Positions 43,899-55,133 of a stretch of 64,000 nt of DNA are shown piece by piece. The first letter of the stretch is position 1. Each line of letters begins with the position of its first letter. Source of the DNA: Diadophis punctatus similis (lineage: Eukaryota; Chordata; Lepidosauria; Squamata; Dipsadidae); the NCBI GenBank assembly GCA_023053685.1, contig JALIGW010000005.1, positions 37,339,480 to 37,403,479 on the forward strand. Direction: 5' to 3'. A program made the translations under genes and the position numbers. Under the pieces are notes generated by a model. It had not been told where the DNA came from and ran no database searches. It worked only from the letters and a program-made list of their open reading frames with translations.

Positions 43899-44605
43899 GG
43901 CTTAATTAATTTAATTAATTTAATTTAATTAATTTAATTTAATTTAATTTAATGGATTTGTATGCCGCCCAACTCCCTAGGGACTCTGGGCGGCTCACAA
44001 CATATTCGGATCCATTACAGCAATATAAAATACAATAAAATACAATAATTAAAAACATAATTTTAAAAGTTAAAAGTTAAAAGAGTATCGTCTCGCTTTC
44101 ACCCCGCCTGCCGGAAGAGCCAGGTTTTTATTGCTTTCCGGAAGGCCAGCAGGGTGGGGATAGTCCTGATCTCTGGGGGAAGCTGGTTCCACAGGGAGGG
44201 AGCTCCCACAGAGAAGGCCCTCCCCCTCGGCCCCGCCAACTGACATTGTTTGGTCGATGGGACCTGGAGGAGGCCGACTCTGTGGGCCCTGACCGGTCGT
44301 AGGGAGGTATGCGGCAGGATGCGGTCCCGAAAGTAACCTGGCCCTGAGCCATGTAGGGCTTTAAAGGTAACGACCAACACCTTAAATTGGATCCGGAGAC
44401 TAATGGGCAACCAATGCAGCTGGCGGAGAATCGGTGTTACGTGGGTGCATCTGGGTGCACCCACCACAGCTCGCGCAGCTGCATTTTGCCCCAATTGCAG
44501 TCGCCGGACACTCTTCAAGGGTAGCCCCATGTAGAGCGCATTGCAGTAATCCAGCCGTGAGGTGATGAGGGCATGAGTGACTGTGAGAAGTGCCCCCCTC
44601 TCCAA
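43899..44605 (-). pseudogene. L2/CR1-like LINE 3' end with RT C-terminal region
   Basis: A 168-codon open frame (44605-44099, minus) reads HALITSRLDYCNALYMGLP, then HWLPISLRIQFKVLVVTFKA and SLWNQLPPEIRTIPTLLAFR. This is the C-terminal domain after the reverse transcriptase in L2-type elements. It has no stop inside and high CpG content, so the copy is fairly young. The 3' UTR has gccgcccagagtccctaggg and ends in a (TTAAT)n-type tail at 43899-43955. Everything upstream (EN, RT core) is missing: a 5'-truncated insertion. Confidence 0.85.
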
Positions 44606-44642
44606 GTAGGCTTAATAGATAACAGTTGATGAAAGGGATTTG

Positions 44643-44657
44643 CTTCCCATCTCATTT
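44643..44657 (+). repeat. L1 target-site duplication, 3' side
   Basis: cttcccatctcattt, identical to 50479-50493. Confidence 0.92.
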
Positions 44658-44867
44658 CCTTTCTTTTTTATTGAAAAAGTTTTATTAGTACAAAGTACAA
44701 AATTTTTTAAATTTTCCCCCCCTTCCCCCCAACCCCTTCCCTCCCCTACCCCGACTTCCCAGAAAGAACACAGGATATAATCTTCAAATAACCATAAACT
44801 AACATATACTAACAAAACATAGATTCTATTATAAAAACCATTCTAAAATTCTAACCATATATCATTA
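44658..44867 (-). other. L1 3' UTR with G-rich polypurine tract
   Basis: On the minus strand 44760-44717 read as runs of G separated by A/T/C (e.g. gggtaggggagggaagggg), able in principle to form a quadruplex. Mammalian L1 3' UTRs are known to keep such a tract. A short interrupted A tail precedes the TSD. Confidence 0.75.
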
Positions 44868-47800
44868 TTAAACTATATATAACTTCTTAATCTGATACTT
44901 TTTTTGAATATAATCAGTCCATCTACTCCATTCCAATATATATCTTTCATTTGAATGATCTTTTAAGTATGATGAAATTCTTGCCATTTCTGCCAGGTGT
45001 GTAACTTTTATTGTCCATTCCTCAATAGTAGGTATATCTTCTTTCTTCCAATATTGTGCTACCAACAATCTGGCAGCCGTTATCAAGTTCAAAATCAGTT
45101 TAGTCTCTATTACAGTACAGTCCATAATTATTCCCAGCAAGAAAAACTGTGGTGTAAACTTAATTTTTTTCTTCAAAATATTCTGTATAATCCACCATAT
45201 TTTAATCCAAAAAGCCTTAATTTTCCTACAAGACCACCAAACATGAAAATAAGTTGCATCTTCACATTCACATTTCCAACATTTAGGTTGTAAATTTGGA
45301 TACATACAAGCTAGTTTCTTTGGGTCAAAATGCCATCTATAAAACATTTTATAAAAGTTTTCTCTTAAATTTTGAGCTTGTGTAAATTTCACATTTCTAA
45401 CCCATATATTCTCCCATGTTTCCATCATTATAGGTTCACCAATATTTTGAGCCCATTTAATCATACAATCCTTAACTAGCTCTGTTTCAGAATCTAATTC
45501 CACTAATACATTATATAATCTCTTTATATGCATTGGTCCTTTATTCTTTATTTGATTTATCAAGTTGTCATCTTGCTGCGAAATACCTGCTTTTGAATCT
45601 TCTTTCCATCTGGCCTGCAATTGCCCATATTGAAACCAAGACTTAATTATTCCTTCTTCTTTTAGTTGCTCCATTGATTTTAATTGTAACCTCATTCCCT
45701 CTACATAAAGAAACTCTTTATATGTAATCTTATCTAGTTTTTGCTCTGTATTTATATTCTCTATCGCATGCCTCGGCACTGTCCATATAGGTAATTTATC
45801 ATTTAATTTACATTGATATTTCTTCCAGACACGTAATAGAGCATTTCTTAATATATGACTCTTAAAGGTTTTATCTACTTTTTTATTATACACTAAATAA
45901 GCATGCCATCCATAAAATAAGCCATACCCTTCTATATTTAATGACCTCTCTTCCGTCAGGTTAATCCAATCCGCAATTGCTGAGAGGGTAGCTGCTTCAT
46001 AATACAATCTTAAGTTAGGCATTTTTAATCCTCCCCTTTCACGTGAGTCTTGCATTATTTTCTGATTTACTCTCGGTTTTTTCCCAGCCCAAATAAATTT
46101 ATTAATACCCTTTTGCCACTCTTTCAAATTGTCATCCTTTTTAAGTATGGGAATTGTTTGAAAAAGAAATAAAAACCTAGGTAAAACATTCATTTTTACT
46201 ACAGCTATCCTGCCCAGCAAGGACAACTGTAGCTTTTTCCAATTTTCCAAGTCTTTCTGTATTTTTTGCCATAATATTTCATAATTATGTTGATAAAGTT
46301 TCGTGTTTATTGACATAATGTTAACCCCCAAGTATTTGACCTTTTTGACTATTTCATATCCCGTAACCCTTTCTACTTTTTCCTCTTGATTTCTGGTCAT
46401 GTTTTTAGCTATTATTTTAGTTTTATCTACATTTATTTTAAGACCAGCTACTTGTCCATAAGAATCGATAATATCCATCAGGCCTGTAATTGATTGATAT
46501 GGCTGAGTTATAGTAACTACTAAATCATCCGCAAACGCTCGTAGTTTATATTCTTCTCCTCTTATTTTAATACCTTTAACTATCTCGGATTCCCTTATTT
46601 TACTAAGTAAAATCTCTATAGACAAAATAAACAAAAGAGGTGATAGGGGACATCCTTGTCTGGTTCCTTTCTCTATATTAAAATTATTTGTTAGTTCACC
46701 ATTAATTATTATTTGAGCAGTCTGTTTTTGATATATTGCCTTAATAGATTGTGTAAAGTATTCTCCAAGCTGCATCTTTTCTATTAATTTTAATAAAAAT
46801 TTCCAATTCAATCTATCAAAAGCTTTTTCAGCATCCAGGAATACCAGTGCAGTGGGTATCTGGTTATTCCTCCCCAAATACTCTAATAAATTAATTATGT
46901 GTCATACATTACTCTTCATTTGTCTACCTTCTATAAAACCAGTTTGATCTTGATGGATCAATTGTTGCATAAGTATCATTAATCTGTTAGCTAATATTTT
47001 GGCAAAAATTTTATAATCCATGTTTAACAATGAAATTGGCCTATAATTTTTAGGGTCTGTGTGATCTTGATTCTCTTTCGGGATCAAAGAGATAAAAGCA
47101 GTTTTCCAAGTTGGGGGTACTTCTCCTCCTTGCTGTATAGTATTAAATAACACCTTCAGAGGCTCCACCATTTCATTCTGTAAGTTTTTATAATAAACAG
47201 CTGTTAAACCATCTGTACCTGGAGCCTTTCCCAATTTTAGCTGTTTAATAACCGCCAATATTTCCTCTGAGGTTATAAGTTGATTTAAAGTTTCAATCTG
47301 CTCCGTGGAAGCTATATGTATATGACCATTTCGTAAATATCCATCTATATCTTCCTCTTTAATCTTTTCCCCCTTATACAACCCTGAATAGAATTCTAAG
47401 AAAGACTTTTTAATCATTTCACAATCAAAAACTTCTTTCCCTTTATACTTAACTTTTTCTACTACTCTTGATTTCTGTTTTTTCCTTAACATGTAAGCCA
47501 ACCACCTGCCCGGCTTGTTTGCATTACAAAAAGTGTTATGTTTGGCATATTGTAAATTAGTTGCAACTTGGTCTGCCATTAACATATTAAATTGAGCTTT
47601 TAGTAAATTAATTGTTTCTTTAATTTTCTTATCTGTTGGTTTAGAAATCAAAGCCCTCTCTTGTTTCTTAATTTCTTCCTCCAGTCCTTTTCTTTTAAAT
47701 TCCTTCTTTCTTCTATATTTATTATTCAAATATATTAAAACACCTCTCATATAAGCCTTACTTGCATCCCATACCATCTGAATTGATGTGCCTTTCTGCA

Positions 47801-48617
47801 TATTCATAACAAAAAATTCATTCATAAATTTTTTACACTCTCTTACATTATCTTCATATCTAAACAAATTATCATTTAACCTCCAAGATTTTCTTAGTCC
47901 GTAACCAAATTCCATTTCCAGCCAGACAGGGCTATGGTCGGACAATACCCTCGTGTATATTTTTGTTCTCTTCACCCTGGAAAAAAGATCGTTAGTAATT
48001 AAAATAAAATCAATCCTGGAAAAAGATTGATGTCTGTCTGAATAGAAAGTAAAATCCTTTTCTGTTGGGTTTCTTTCACGCCATATATCTCTCAAATCCC
48101 AGTCTTCCATCATCTCAAAAAAGGATTTAGGCAATTTTGCTCTTGCAAAGATGTTTTGCTTAGGACCCTTCTTGTCTTTCTTAACATCCAAAACGCCATT
48201 CCAGTTCCCTAAGAGAATGAAAGTTTTGTAATCCCAATATATGAGCTTTGAATGCAAAAGGTCGTAGAATTTTTCTTGTTGTTGATTTGGGGCATATAAT
48301 CCAATCACTAATATTTTCTGTCCCTTTATTAAAAGTTCAATTGCTAAAAATCTTCCTTGATCGTCTGCTTCTATTAACTTTGCAATCAAATCTTTTTTCA
48401 CGTATATAACAATACCGTTTTTCTTTTCTGGAGCTGTAGCAACAAAATGTGTACCTAGTCTTGTATTCATCAAGTATTTTTGATCTTGAGTCCTTATATG
48501 AGTCTCCTGTAAACATATCAAGTCATTATTAAATTGTTTTAAGTAGTGAAATATTTTCCTCCTTTTCTGTGGAGAATTCAAACCATTGACATTCCAGGTA
48601 AGAAATTTATTTCCCAT
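44868..48617 (-). pseudogene. L1 ORF2 (endonuclease-reverse transcriptase), one nonsense codon
   Basis: 1250 codons in one frame. The APE endonuclease has TWNVNGL, QETHI, YAPN and VLSDHSPV, but reads LLGNWNG at 48209-48192 where the family has GDWNG/GDFN, so a catalytic Asp is changed to Asn (codon 138, 48206-48204). The RT starts near FIEGRQMKSNV; codon 572 (46904-46902) is TGA where an Arg CGA is expected, probably CpG decay. The frame then continues with the FADD catalytic box (residues about 695-698) and a C-terminal Cys-rich motif (CWKCECEDATYFHVWWSC). Apart from these two changes it appears intact. The ATG overlaps the end of ORF1. Confidence 0.93.
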
Positions 48618-50001
48618 CTCTGGGCTTCCGAAGCGTATGGAGCACCCCTTGAAGATCTACCTTAGATTTTTCTTTTGGTCTCGCTCCTCCCACCGCTTCC
48701 GATTTAGGAGTATCTTGAGTTGCCACCTGTTGTCTTTGTTGTCTCATTTCTTGTCTCCGTTTGGCAGCTCTAGTCTGTCTTTGTTCTTTAATCATTTCCT
48801 GTCTGTTGAGTTCTAAATTTTGTTCCATTTCAATAGCCAATGACACAGCTCCTTCTTGTACCACTTTCAGCAATTCTTCTCTTTCTTGTTGTTGTTTCCC
48901 TTCTGGGGGTTTAGGTGAACCAGGCAGTAAAACATCTTCATAAAAATCTCTGGCCTTCTGAACTGTATTAAGTCGATATCTCACTCCCATAAAAGTAACC
49001 ACCAATCCACTTGGTATTTCCCACCTGTACTGGACTTGTTGTCTTCTCAGTTCTTCCACCAGGAAGGTGTATTCCTTCCTGGCTTTCAACATCTTGGAGG
49101 GAATTTCCTTCATTGTCATCACTTCTTGTCCTTCGACTTGGAGTTTGTTTACAAAAGTCGCTTGTAAAATATCATTACGTAGTGTTCTAGTAGTGAAATA
49201 GATGACAATATCTCTTGGTAAATTTCTATTTCTGGCCACCCATGAGTTGACGCGATAAATTTTTTCTATTTGCCATGCCAGCTCCTCCTTCTTCACTCCA
49301 AGTGCTAACTCAAATGCTTCCAACATAATTTCCTTCAAATTCTCCTGCTTGTTTTCCTTAACTCCACGAACTCTTATTGCAAATTCCATACATCTGTATT
49401 GCATAATTATCATTTCTGCCTCCTCCCTCTCAATTTTATTTTCTACTTCGCCAACCCTGGCTCCCAACACTGTTGTAGTTTGCTTAATTTCTTGCATTTC
49501 TTCTTCCATAATCTCATAATTGGTGGCCAGACCAGAAAAGACATTAATTATATCTTCTCTAATCTCTTTATTACGAATTGCAATATCATCAGAAACTTCC
49601 TGTATTTTCTCATTGGTCTCATTAATTCTTTCATTAATTGCAGAAATCTTCTCATTAGTTTCATTAATTTTAAAATTAAATCCAGCTGCTAATTCTATTT
49701 GCATTGATTTAAGTGCGTCTTGTAGCATTGGGAGCGTTAATGGCTGAGGGGGGGGCTGGTATTTTAGAAGTATGGATAGGAGAGCTGTCTGTACTCGCTG
49801 GTGCTCTAACAGAGGTGGTTTTTTTTTGAAGCCATTGCAAATCACTTCACTCTTTATACTTAAAAAAAAAAGCCAGAAACAAATAGCCAAATAGCCAGGA
49901 AAAATTTTATCAAGCCCTTTTTCTTTCTTCCCCAAAAGGAAATCAACAGGCAATTTAAAGTCCAAAGTTTTCAAAAGGGGAGCTGGCAATAAAAACAGCA
50001 C
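48607..50001 (-). CDS. L1 ORF1 RNA-binding protein
   Basis: Open for 464 codons. A heptad-like coiled coil (INETNEKISAINERINETNE) is followed by an RRM-like and C-terminal domain (LPRDIVIYFTTRTLRNDIL, EIPSKMLKARKEYTFLVEEL, GVRYRLNTVQKARDFYEDVL) and a basic, Gln-rich tail. ORF1p trimerises on L1 RNA and chaperones it during target-primed reverse transcription. The first 90 residues include an unlikely hydrophobic stretch (YLAICFWLFFLSI). A start at the internal Met (MLQDALKSMQIE, codon 92, 49728) would give about 373 residues, nearer the family's usual length. The stop overlaps ORF2's start by 11 nt. Confidence 0.85.
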   Translation of the reverse strand: MLFLLPAPLLKTLDFKLPVDFLLGKKEKGLDKIFPGYLAICFWLFFLSIKSEVICNGFKKKPPLLEHQRVQTALLSILLKYQPPPQPLTLPMLQDALKSMQIELAAGFNFKINETNEKISAINERINETNEKIQEVSDDIAIRNKEIREDIINVFSGLATNYEIMEEEMQEIKQTTTVLGARVGEVENKIEREEAEMIIMQYRCMEFAIRVRGVKENKQENLKEIMLEAFELALGVKKEELAWQIEKIYRVNSWVARNRNLPRDIVIYFTTRTLRNDILQATFVNKLQVEGQEVMTMKEIPSKMLKARKEYTFLVEELRRQQVQYRWEIPSGLVVTFMGVRYRLNTVQKARDFYEDVLLPGSPKPPEGKQQQEREELLKVVQEGAVSLAIEMEQNLELNRQEMIKEQRQTRAAKRRQEMRQQRQQVATQDTPKSEAVGGARPKEKSKVDLQGVLHTLRKPRDGK

Positions 50002-50478
50002 TCAACTTTTAACTTTCGTTTCTATGCCCAGAAGCCTCCAGCGCCATTTCTTTTGTCCCTTTGTTAATTGATTGCTTCCTTCTTCACTTCCAATCCACAA
50101 AAAAAACTTTTCTACTTGCCATTTATCGTCTCTGCCTCCTGGGTCTTTCCGCCTGCTACAATATCTCCTTTTGATCAAGTATGTTGATTGCAGGGATTGG
50201 ATAAAGCTTCTTGCTCCGCGAATAGCGGAGACTTCCCAATTCCAGAGCAATGGCAAGGTTCCTAGGGGGCCCTCACCCTTCGTGCCCTAGGATCTCACCA
50301 AGGGCACTAGGGGGGCTCTACCTCACCCCGCCGGCTCTCCTCACTCCCCTTCGCCCGGGGAGGAGACGATCGAGCCACCAGACAGCTGTTTGGCTGCCGA
50401 TCTGGCGGCGAACGAAAATCGGGAACAAGCGCTCTGCGGAGAGCGCTCTCGAAGCGGCAGCGCCAAACCGGAAGTCTC
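50002..50478 (-). promoter_or_regulatory. L1 5' UTR / internal promoter region
   Basis: CpG-rich and G/C-rich sequence between the TSD and ORF1, where L1 internal promoters lie. Contains a short palindrome-like block (gagagcgctctccgcagagc) near its 5' end. No specific binding site is claimed. Confidence 0.65.
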
Positions 50479-50493
50479 CTTCCCATCTCATTT
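50479..50493 (+). repeat. L1 target-site duplication, 5' side
   Basis: cttcccatctcattt, identical to 44643-44657. Confidence 0.92.
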
Positions 50494-51123
50494 TCTGATG
50501 CAAACTGATAAAAAGGCTGTCAGTTGAACTAAACCCTTTTCATTGCCAATTTTAGAGAATGTCCAAGTAAATTTGGGCCTATGCTGCAGCCTATGGAGCA
50601 GGTATACATGGCATGGAAAGTCACGGGCCCAACAGAAATTGCTGAACTTCAATTCCCTCCTGCCCCAGCTAGTTGATGGCATGTTGGACATTTTAATTCA
50701 GTAATATCTGCAGGGCCACAAATTCCCCATTCCACTCAAATAAATGGCTTATGGTCATTGGAAAATATTACCCAACTTCTTGGCACCCACTAGCTTGTAG
50801 CTCTTGAATTCTCTCATGTCATGGGTAAATCTTCCGATATGTATTTGGAAATTCATTTCATGATTGATTTCCATAACCACCCATCTCAGCAAACAACTCT
50901 CTACTTCATAGGACCCTTTGGAGTGGAAGACCTGGTCTGCACTCCCACAGCATGAGCAGCAGCCTCTGTTATCAAAAAATACATTTTGAAATCTCTAAGT
51001 CAAATCTAGTCTGTCTCATTGTCTAGAGCAGATAACAACTAGGGACTTTTAAATTCGGACCCCTAGGTGGGCAGCCTACCTGCATCTAGCTGCATTTAGG
51101 ATACTGGATTGGGTAAATTCATG
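50494..51123. other. Intergenic, no gene seen
   Basis: No coding or RNA feature recognised upstream of the SH3PXD2A promoter region. Confidence 0.55.
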
Positions 51124-51139
51124 GAGGGAGGGAGGGAAG

Positions 51140-51224
<85 letters not shown>
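51124..51224. repeat. (AG)n microsatellite
   Basis: About 100 bp of AG preceded by GGGA units; polypurine tract about 0.25 kb upstream of the SH3PXD2A CpG island. Confidence 0.97.
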
Positions 51225-51229
<5 letters not shown>

Positions 51230-51248
51230 TTTCGAGGGGCACTGGCTA

Positions 51249-51383
51249 GAGGGTCTCCAACCTTGGCAACTTTAAGCCTGGAGGACTTCAACTCCCAGAA
51301 TTCCCCAGCCAACTTTGCTGGCTGGTGAATTCTGGGAGTTGAAGTCCCCCAGGCTTAAAGTTGCCAAGGTTGGAGACCCCTGG
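51249..51383. mobile_element. Palindromic hAT-type MITE
   Basis: Left end gggtctccaaccttggcaac, right end gttgccaaggttggagaccc followed by ctg; arms carry acttcaactcccagaattc and its complement. ggctaga occurs on both sides, a remnant target duplication. Same family as 6661. Confidence 0.88.
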
Positions 51384-51479
51384 CTAGAATGTATCCAGGC
51401 CAACCAGACTATTACTCTTATGCGCCCTTTAGTGCAATACAATCGAGACCCACTTGGTTTCCTGTGCACTTTGGAGAGC

Positions 51480-52243
51480 GCCCAGTAGGGGGAAAAAAGA
51501 GCATCCGAGGTGGGTTTCTTTTAAATTACATAAAGCGAGATTCCGGCCCCTCTCTCCTTTTCTGCCACACAGCCGCCGTCTCATTTTTTCTCTTGTCGCC
51601 AGGCAGCTTAAGGGAGGAACCGGGTGGAGGAGGGGGGGGGGGAGAGGAGAAGAAGCGAGCGCCTGAAGCGCCAGCTTCTTTCCTCTTTCCTCCTCCTGCC
51701 CGCGCCAAAACCTTTGCCGGCCGACCAGTCGCTCTAAGTGGCCGCCGCCCATCTCAGCTTCCCTCGGGCTTTTGGGCGTGGAGAGGTGATCGCCCCCTCC
51801 CCGTTCCGCTCTCCTGCCGGTGGGTGGCGGTAGGCAGCGCCGTCCTCTCCTCCTCGTCCTCTGTCGGCAGACAGCCCCCCCCTCTACTTAGCCAGCCCCT
51901 CCCCCCAGCCCCTTGCCTCGCCGCGAAGACGACGGCAGCGGGAATCCTGAGGCGAGCTGGGGAAGGGAGCCTCGCACTCGCCTCCCCATCCAAACCAGCC
52001 CCGCCGTATCTTCTGCCCGTTTCCTCCCTTTCCGCCGCCCCCCGGCAGTCGGGGCTGCAGCGGGAAGCATTGTCAAAGATCAGCCGCTGTCAGACAAGGG
52101 GCCGAGGATAACTGCAAGGCGGCGACTCACTCCGGTGTAGGGCGGGAGGGGGCGAGAGGAGGGGAAAGAGGTAGGTAGGTAGGTAGGCAGGCAGGCAGAG
52201 AGAGCGAATAAGAGGAGCGGACACGCACGCGCGCACACACAAT

Positions 52244-52274
<31 letters not shown>

Positions 52275-52762
52275 GCACGCGAGATCTGTGTAAGGGGTGT
52301 GCAGAACTTGATCCTTTCCCAGAGAGCTGAACTCCTCCCCGCTGCCCGTCCGCTCCAATGCGGTCCGGACGAGAAGAGTTCCTTTCCATCAGGATGAAAT
52401 CTTGGAAGTAACTGGGGACGGTACAGATTTTCCTGCATAGGAGGGAGAGAAGAGTTTGAAGTGTGTGTGTGTGCCTGCGCTTGCGGGACGCGCTGGGCAT
52501 ACAGCCGTATTTAGGTCGTTTCCCGCGTGATTTAAAAAAAAAAAAGGAAAAAAAGTATTCGGGAAAGCTAAGTCGGAGGTGTTTCGTTTGTCCGTTTTTG
52601 TACAAGCAAGGGGAAAGAAAGCTAGGCTGAGGGCAGAGGAGGCTCTGTTTTCCTAGGAAATCCTCCTTGAGTGCCGAGGAGCCAAAGATATAAGCGCAGT
52701 CATCATAATACAAGGATACATCTGGACTGTGTTTGCGTTTCCTGGTTTTCCTGGGGACGAAG
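51480..52762 (+). promoter_or_regulatory. SH3PXD2A: SH3PXD2A CpG-island promoter and 5' UTR
   Basis: CpG- and GC-dense from about 51500 to 52500, falling off toward the ATG at 52763. Poly-G/C stretches resemble Sp1/KLF sites; no TATA box or defined start is visible. It contains simple repeats (GGTA/GGCA at 52170-52199, CA at 52221-52273). The open frames across it are GC artefacts. Confidence 0.75.
52170..52273. repeat. (GGTA)n/(GGCA)n and (CA)n tracts in the SH3PXD2A 5' region
   Basis: ggtaggtaggtaggtaggca-type repeat at 52170-52199 and an interrupted CA run at 52221-52273, within the presumed 5' UTR or proximal promoter. Confidence 0.93.
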
Positions 52763-52834
52763 ATGCTGTCCTACACTGTACTGGATGCTAATGTGGTGGA
52801 CGTGGAAAAAAGGCGAAATCCTTCCAAGCACTAT
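52763..52834 (+). CDS. SH3PXD2A: SH3PXD2A (TKS5/FISH) first coding exon
   Basis: 24 codons, MLSYTVLDANVVDVEKRRNP then SKHY, ending at the donor tat|gtgagt in phase 0. VVDVEKRRNPSKHY matches the start of the PX domain of SH3PXD2A and differs from its paralogue SH3PXD2B, which as I recall has a different first ten residues. TKS5 is a cytoplasmic scaffold with a PX domain that binds phosphoinositides and five SH3 domains. As a Src substrate it nucleates podosomes and invadopodia. This exon is specific to the long, PX-containing isoform. The next exon is not in the remaining 11 kb, consistent with the very long first intron known in the human gene. Confidence 0.92.
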
Positions 52835-53358
52835 GTGAGTACAGGATTGAATAATGCTTGCAGTGAGGCCTTGGTGCCTATTAGTACAAAACGCTGCGGG
52901 TCCTGACAAGGGGAAAGAAGCCTTTTACCCATTTGGCTATTGGGTTTATTACTAACAGTGAGCCAGGTAGAATTTGAGAAGGAAGGCAGGTGGGAGAGAG
53001 TTCGTTTGGTATATGTTCCCCTTTGCAAACTTGTATTAGCAGTACCTTTGGTATGGAGAATGAGGACAGCAAAAGGGTGTTTTTTTTTTGCAGTTCTCAC
53101 TAGCAGTGCAATCATCTCTCTGGAATATGTTTCATGTGATGAGTGAACCTGAGAACTGGACATAGAAATTTATGGAACAGGTGGGGGCAAAAGCCTCTCC
53201 AATGGAATCCGAAAAGCATGCCAAATTGGTATAAGTGTAAAATGAGACCCCTTGTGGTGTCATTTAAAATGGGATTTGGAACCTGTATGAAATCTTTTGC
53301 TACAGAATTTCAGCGGAGGATGCTAGGAACTGGCATGACTGGTTGGTGTAGGACACAT

Positions 53359-53490
53359 TGCGCAACCTTGGCAACTTTAAGATGTGTGGGCATTGATTCC
53401 CAGAATTCCCCAGGCAGAATGCTGGCTGGGGTGTTCTTGGAGTTGAAGTCCACACATTTTAAAGTTGCCAAGGTTGAGATACACTGATAT
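53359..53490. mobile_element. Palindromic hAT-type MITE, diverged
   Basis: The left half (caaccttggcaactttaaga) and right half (ttttaaagttgccaaggttg) are inverted copies with the central cagaattcccc motif. Same family as 6661 and 51249; terminal CAGGGG and TSD are eroded. Confidence 0.85.
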
Positions 53491-54853
53491 AGGAATTGTT
53501 GAAACATTCTTTTGCATCCATGACTTTTATTATTTGGCGGGGCCACCATCAATCAAAAGAGTGTAGCCTTTTAGACTGACCATTAATTGCTGTTCCTATA
53601 GAATCACATGAAGTGCATCTGGCACTTTTAATACCAATTTATTTCACCCAACTTCATAGCTGTAACCTCATTGTGCATTTAGTACAATGCCCTTAGGTTC
53701 TCTTTGTTCTCTATTTGTGAAACATTTTTTGTAACTCTATTCTTCTGGAATTCAGTGTACGTTTGCTTGGAAACTTACTTCAGCCTCACAAATCAGCAAT
53801 CAAAAAGGCACGTTGTCTGACATAAATTAAGAAGTATAATTTCTGTAATTTTCCAAAGTGAGTAGCCTAGTTTTTCAGTCAGCCTGTAGTTACTAAATGA
53901 CATTGCCGGACTTTCTAATGGGGATCTAAGCAATAATGATGCATGAACTTAAATTCACTTTAGCTGAGCCAGCTTGAGCAGTAAGCAGTGGAGTGCAAGC
54001 CAGGACATGTGGGTGGTACTCCTAGGATGAAACTCACTTATAGTGCAAATTGTGACTGTTCTTTTGGGTTTTCAACTGCTGATGTTGAGGACACTTTGTT
54101 GAAATGTAAGACCATAAAAAAAAATGATTCCGGATTAAATGAAGAGTCATTTAGTGATTTACATGGTGAACTAGCCAGACCTTTCCTGCAAACTCATAAG
54201 CTGTGCATGAAAACAGTTCTCCCTTCTCTTACTCTCCCCCTCAAAACCTGTAATTCAGTAACATGCTGCCCAATGTGTAGAGGTTTTATTTGGTAGTCAT
54301 AAGTAATAAATAGCTAAATAACTGATTGTATGTTTATATTTTTCATTTCCATTTAAATTAGACATGCATAATGGTCACCAAAAAGCCATGCTCCCCCATT
54401 CAAAAAACTTTGGGTTTTACCAGAATCCTCTGAAAAAAGCTGCTTACTTCTAATTGATATGTGAGAGAAATACATGGGAGAAATCACATAAAGAATGTGT
54501 ACTTCATAAAATTAATTAAATTACATCAAATCTAGGTTTTGTCCAGGGCATCCCTAATTTTTCATCCCTATGACACTTAATTTTTGTTGTGCACCCCTCC
54601 TTAAAACCATTAAAATCAATAATATCACTTGTCCAGACGTAACCCCAGTAATAGAAATAATCACATGTTCTGCATATATAAAGCAAAACGCAAGTCAGCC
54701 ACAGAAATGAATGATAGAGATCAAAAGGCTGTTGTATTCTGCAGGATAAGTATTTCAAGTATTTCAGTTTATAGGTTGGGTGGAGAGGCTTCTGTCTTAA
54801 CATAGCATTGGAACTGTAACTTCCAGAATTCTGGGGTTTGCATGGTTGTAGAT

Positions 54854-55133
54854 CAGGGGTGTCAAACTGGATTTCTTCGAGGGCTGGATCAGCATTGTAG
54901 TTCTCTGCGGGCTGGCCGGTGGGGGGGAGACAGGATGGACGCCTCCTGCAGCACCCTGCCGGCCAAAATGGGATGCGGGGGGGGGGGGCGTGCACGCCTT
55001 CCCCCATGCCCTGTTTTGGCTGCTAGAGGCAACATGGGCCGGTCCTTTGCTATTTCCAGGCCGGCCCCACGGGCCAGATTTAAGCATTCCGCTGGCCAGA
55101 TCCTGCCTCCGGGACTTGAGTTTGACAACCCTG
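54854..55133. mobile_element. hAT-type MITE (CAGGGGTGTCAAACT family), 280 bp, 8-bp TSD
   Basis: Begins CAGGGGTGTCAAACTGG, ends gagtttgacaaccctg, flanked by ttgtagat at 54846-54853 and 55134-55141. The interior is GC-rich without coding content. Confidence 0.94.

Larger units (their letters stand above)
44658..50478 (-). mobile_element. Near-full-length L1 retrotransposon, 5.8 kb
   Basis: A complete L1 plan is visible on the minus strand: CpG-rich 5' UTR (about 50478-50002), ORF1 (50001-48607), ORF2 (48617-44868) and a short 3' UTR with a G-rich tract. Exact 15-bp duplicates cttcccatctcattt flank it (44643-44657 and 50479-50493). The perfect TSD and nearly open ORFs mean a recent insertion. 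It sits between STN1 and SH3PXD2A, antisense to both. Disabled as described for ORF2. Confidence 0.95.

Noticed and set aside
51389..52111. 240-codon plus-strand open frame upstream of SH3PXD2A
   Set aside because: Composition-driven (Pro, Ser, Gly, Arg); starts within a region next to a MITE and crosses the CpG island; no homology recognised.
53143..53487. 114-codon open frame just after the SH3PXD2A first exon
   Set aside because: Its second half is the palindromic hAT MITE; no TKS5 sequence.
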